Positions 5,814 through 7,279 of a stretch of DNA of 7,279 nt are shown here, in pieces (within the stretch, counting starts at the first letter, position 1; each line of letters starts with the position of its first letter). The notes beneath the pieces were generated by a model. That model saw nothing but the letters and a program-made list of their open reading frames with translations. It did not search any database and was not told where the DNA came from. The DNA comes from Clostridiales bacterium (GTDB lineage: Bacteria > Bacillota > Clostridia > Oscillospirales > Oscillospiraceae), in assembly GCA_021201515.1 (NCBI GenBank), contig JAJQET010000151.1:1-7279 (forward strand). The letters are read 5' to 3'. A program made the translations under genes and the position numbers.

Positions 5814-7049
5814 TCACCGCACACGGACCACGCAGCTTGCGCTGCTGCCGCCGGAGGTCACGGTGATGGTGCAGGTGCCGCTGCCCTGGGCGTAGACGCT
5901 GCCCCCCGCCGTGACCGTGGCCACGGCGGTGTTGCTGCTGGACCAGGTATAGGTACCGTTGCCGCCGCTCACCTTTAGGGTGATGCCGTCGCCCACGTTG
6001 TTCAGGGTGATGTCCGTATTGTCCAGCGTCAGGGAGGAGGAGCTGCCGGTGTCAGTGCCGGAACTGCCAGTATCTCCGCCGGTGCTGCCGGTATCGCTGC
6101 CAGTGCTGCCGGTGTCCGTTGTGCGGCAGTGAACCTTGCAGCTGGCGGTGAGGTCCCCAGCCCTGGCGGTGATGGTGCAGGTGCCGCCGGAGACATAGAG
6201 GACGTAGCCCGCAGCGTCCACCGTGGCGACGCTCTCATCGCTGGAGGACCAGGACACGGTGCCCTCCCAGCCGGAGGGGGTGACGGTGGCCACCAGGGTG
6301 GCGGCGTCGCCCACGTTGTTCAGGGTGATGTCCGTATAGTTCAGGCTGATGCCCGTGGCCACGGAGGTGTCCACCGGCTCCGCGCAGGTCACGGCGCAGG
6401 TGGCCGTCTGCTCATCCGCGGTGGCGGTGATGGTGCAGGTGCCGCTGGCAACATAGGTCACGTTGCCGCTGCTGTCCACGGTGGCGACGCCCGCATTGCT
6501 GGAGGACCAGGTCACGGTTCCGCTCCAATCCTCCGGGGACACGGTGGCCTCCAGTTGGACGGACCCGCCTTCCTCCAGGGTGACGTCAGTGTTGCTCAGA
6601 GTCAGGCCGGTGGCGGTGACCACTTCCGGCTCCGCTTCGGAGGACACCTCAGGCTCCAGATCGCTCTCCCCGGACTCCGTCAGGGAGGCGTCCGGCTCTG
6701 CCGCCAGGTCGCCGCCGGACTGGCTTTCCGACGCGGCAGTGGAGAGGGAAGAGCCGGCATCCTGCTGCTGGGCGGCGATTTCTCCGGCCACATTCACGCC
6801 GTAGATCACCAGCGCCACCGCCAAAATCAGCAGCAGCGCGGCCAGCAGCACCGTCACCAGCCGGGAGAATCCGCCGCCTGACTGGTACCCTCCGCCGTAC
6901 TTCGTCATCTCCAGCGGGCCCTCCCCGGCGGCGTCCAGGTTGGAGCTGGTTTCCTCGCCGCAGTGGGGGCAGGTGCTCTCCGAGGCGTCATAGACGCCGC
7001 CGCAGTTTTTACACTTAATCTGTTTTGGTTCCTCTTGCTTCGTCTTCAT
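5814..7049 (-). CDS. Zinc-ribbon, single-pass membrane protein with three Big2 (Ig-like) domains
   Basis: The product is 411 aa. ATG 7049 is chosen because AGGAAGG is 9 bases upstream and the zinc ribbon begins immediately after. Residues 13-30 hold CKNC and CPHC, a short rubredoxin-like zinc ribbon of the zinc-ribbon_2/DZR kind. A Gly-rich stretch and one transmembrane helix (about 63-84) follow, then a Ser/Glu-rich linker. Three bacterial Ig-like group 2 repeats lie at about 146-223, 229-308 and 339-411, each with the ATVD/ATV...G...Y pattern and SGTCTIT or GGTCTIT. Each repeat has a conserved cysteine pair (C205/C218, C291/C304, C393/C406), possible disulfides if the part outside is oxidised. 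Four DTGS-type heptads (312-339) link repeats 2 and 3. The topology is likely ribbon inside, Big2 domains outside, suggesting a surface or adhesion/sensing role that I cannot specify. There is no LPXTG sorting signal. Confidence 0.87.
   Translation of the reverse strand: MKTKQEEPKQIKCKNCGGVYDASESTCPHCGEETSSNLDAAGEGPLEMTKYGGGYQSGGGFSRLVTVLLAALLLILAVALVIYGVNVAGEIAAQQQDAGSSLSTAASESQSGGDLAAEPDASLTESGESDLEPEVSSEAEPEVVTATGLTLSNTDVTLEEGGSVQLEATVSPEDWSGTVTWSSSNAGVATVDSSGNVTYVASGTCTITATADEQTATCAVTCAEPVDTSVATGISLNYTDITLNNVGDAATLVATVTPSGWEGTVSWSSSDESVATVDAAGYVLYVSGGTCTITARAGDLTASCKVHCRTTDTGSTGSDTGSTGGDTGSSGTDTGSSSSLTLDNTDITLNNVGDGITLKVSGGNGTYTWSSSNTAVATVTAGGSVYAQGSGTCTITVTSGGSSASCVVRVR
6033..6116 (-). 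repeat. 21-bp tandem repeat encoding DTGS heptads
   Basis: Four 21-bp imperfect units inside the Big2 protein gene encode DTGSTGS, DTGSTGG, DTGSSGT and DTGSSSS (residues 312-339). They form a flexible hydrophilic linker between Big2 domains 2 and 3. Similar units in tandem may expand or contract by slippage, changing how far the last domain stands from the membrane. Confidence 0.8.
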
Positions 7050-7203
7050 AATACAGATCCTTCCTCTGCAGCCAATGCCGTTAATTTTAAGATACAATCT
7101 ATCCTGGGTTGAGGAAAATAACGTAGCCGTACCGTCAGATTTCCTCGACCAAAGGATGATAGAAACGTTCCCCAGCCGCCATCGGCGGCAGCTTTGGTGC
7201 GTG
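7050..7203. other. Leader region of the Big2 protein gene
   Basis: This stretch is upstream of the minus-strand Big2 gene and contains its ribosome binding site (7059-7065). A TAAAAT (7089-7084, minus strand) could be a -10 box, but no good -35 box lies at 16-18 bases, so the promoter is uncertain. A small GCCGCC/GGCGGC hairpin (7175-7189, ATC loop) lies near the right side and may mark the end of the next minus-strand gene. Confidence 0.4.
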
Positions 7204-7279
7204 TCAGGTTACATCGTCTCTGACGGAACAGACCACGTATTGGGTGGACAGCGCGAAGCCCAGCGGGATAGGAGAGGGG
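7204..7279 (-). CDS. Possible 3' end of a minus-strand gene, partial
   Basis: On the minus strand one frame runs from the window edge for 24 codons to a TGA at 7206-7204. It reads SPIPLGFALSTQYVVCSVRD and then DVT. Codons mostly end in G or C, like the real genes here, and a small hairpin follows 14 bases after the stop. No family is recognisable in so short a piece. A second minus-strand frame is also open across this stretch, so this is a tentative call. Confidence 0.3.
   Translation of the reverse strand, partial: PSPIPLGFALSTQYVVCSVRDDVT

Noticed and set aside
5132..5824. Open frames on the minus strand across yceD and rpmF
   Set aside because: They run through the rpmF terminator and oppose two well-known conserved genes; no domain is seen.
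6033..6116. CRISPR-like short repeats
   Set aside because: Units are directly adjacent with no spacers and lie in frame inside a gene, coding for a heptad linker.
6129..6881. A 250-codon plus-strand open frame opposite the Big2 gene
   Set aside because: Gly/His/Ala-rich low-complexity shadow of the repetitive Big2 coding sequence.
7156..7279. Plus-strand open frame starting ATGATAGAAACG and running to the window edge
   Set aside because: No properly spaced ribosome binding site, Arg-rich composition, and it opposes a more natural minus-strand reading.

Overview
This 7.3 kb window looks like chromosomal DNA from a GC-rich gut Firmicute, probably class Clostridia and close to Oscillospiraceae/Flavonifractor-like genomes. 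That placement is inferred from three things: strong AGGAGG-type ribosome binding sites and TTGACA/TATAAT-like promoters in otherwise GC-rich DNA, a yceD-rpmF pair with a four-cysteine L32, and lipoprotein and zinc-ribbon/Big2 surface proteins typical of that group. No rRNA, tRNA, CRISPR array or transposase gene was seen.

Layout, left to right. The first 199 bases are the 3' end of a plus-strand beta-galactosidase-like gene (GH2 small-chain domain). Two strong hairpins (207-246 and 283-330) separate it from a convergent minus-strand gene (340-1596). That gene encodes a three-part protein: a degenerate sigma-70/ECF-like cytoplasmic region, one transmembrane helix and an extracytoplasmic cyclophilin. 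Upstream of it lies a 160-bp imperfect palindrome with 13/14 terminal inverted repeats (1663-1822), which looks like a MITE or other non-autonomous foldback element. Beyond that is a clear terminator (1886-1926) that ends a three-gene minus-strand operon, read from right to left: an RluA-family pseudouridine synthase (3719-4744), a PotD-like solute-binding lipoprotein that overlaps it by ATGA (2382-3722), and a FlK-like hotdog thioesterase with a complete Thr/Glu/His triad (1949-2344).

A compact divergent promoter region (about 4745-4913) drives this operon leftwards and yceD-rpmF (DUF177 protein and ribosomal protein L32) rightwards. rpmF is followed by a textbook terminator (5686-5730). A second hairpin with a GAAA loop (5752-5787) then closes the convergent minus-strand gene 5814-7049, a zinc-ribbon, single-pass membrane protein with three Big2 domains. 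The last ~230 bases hold its leader and possibly the 3' end of another minus-strand gene.

The translation-related genes (rRNA pseudouridylation, YceD, L32) form a housekeeping core. The flanking genes encode envelope proteins with cytoplasmic N-termini and external domains. The most unusual item is the sigma-like/TM/cyclophilin fusion; the next is the palindromic element upstream of it. I found no evidence of a complete novel multi-gene system.
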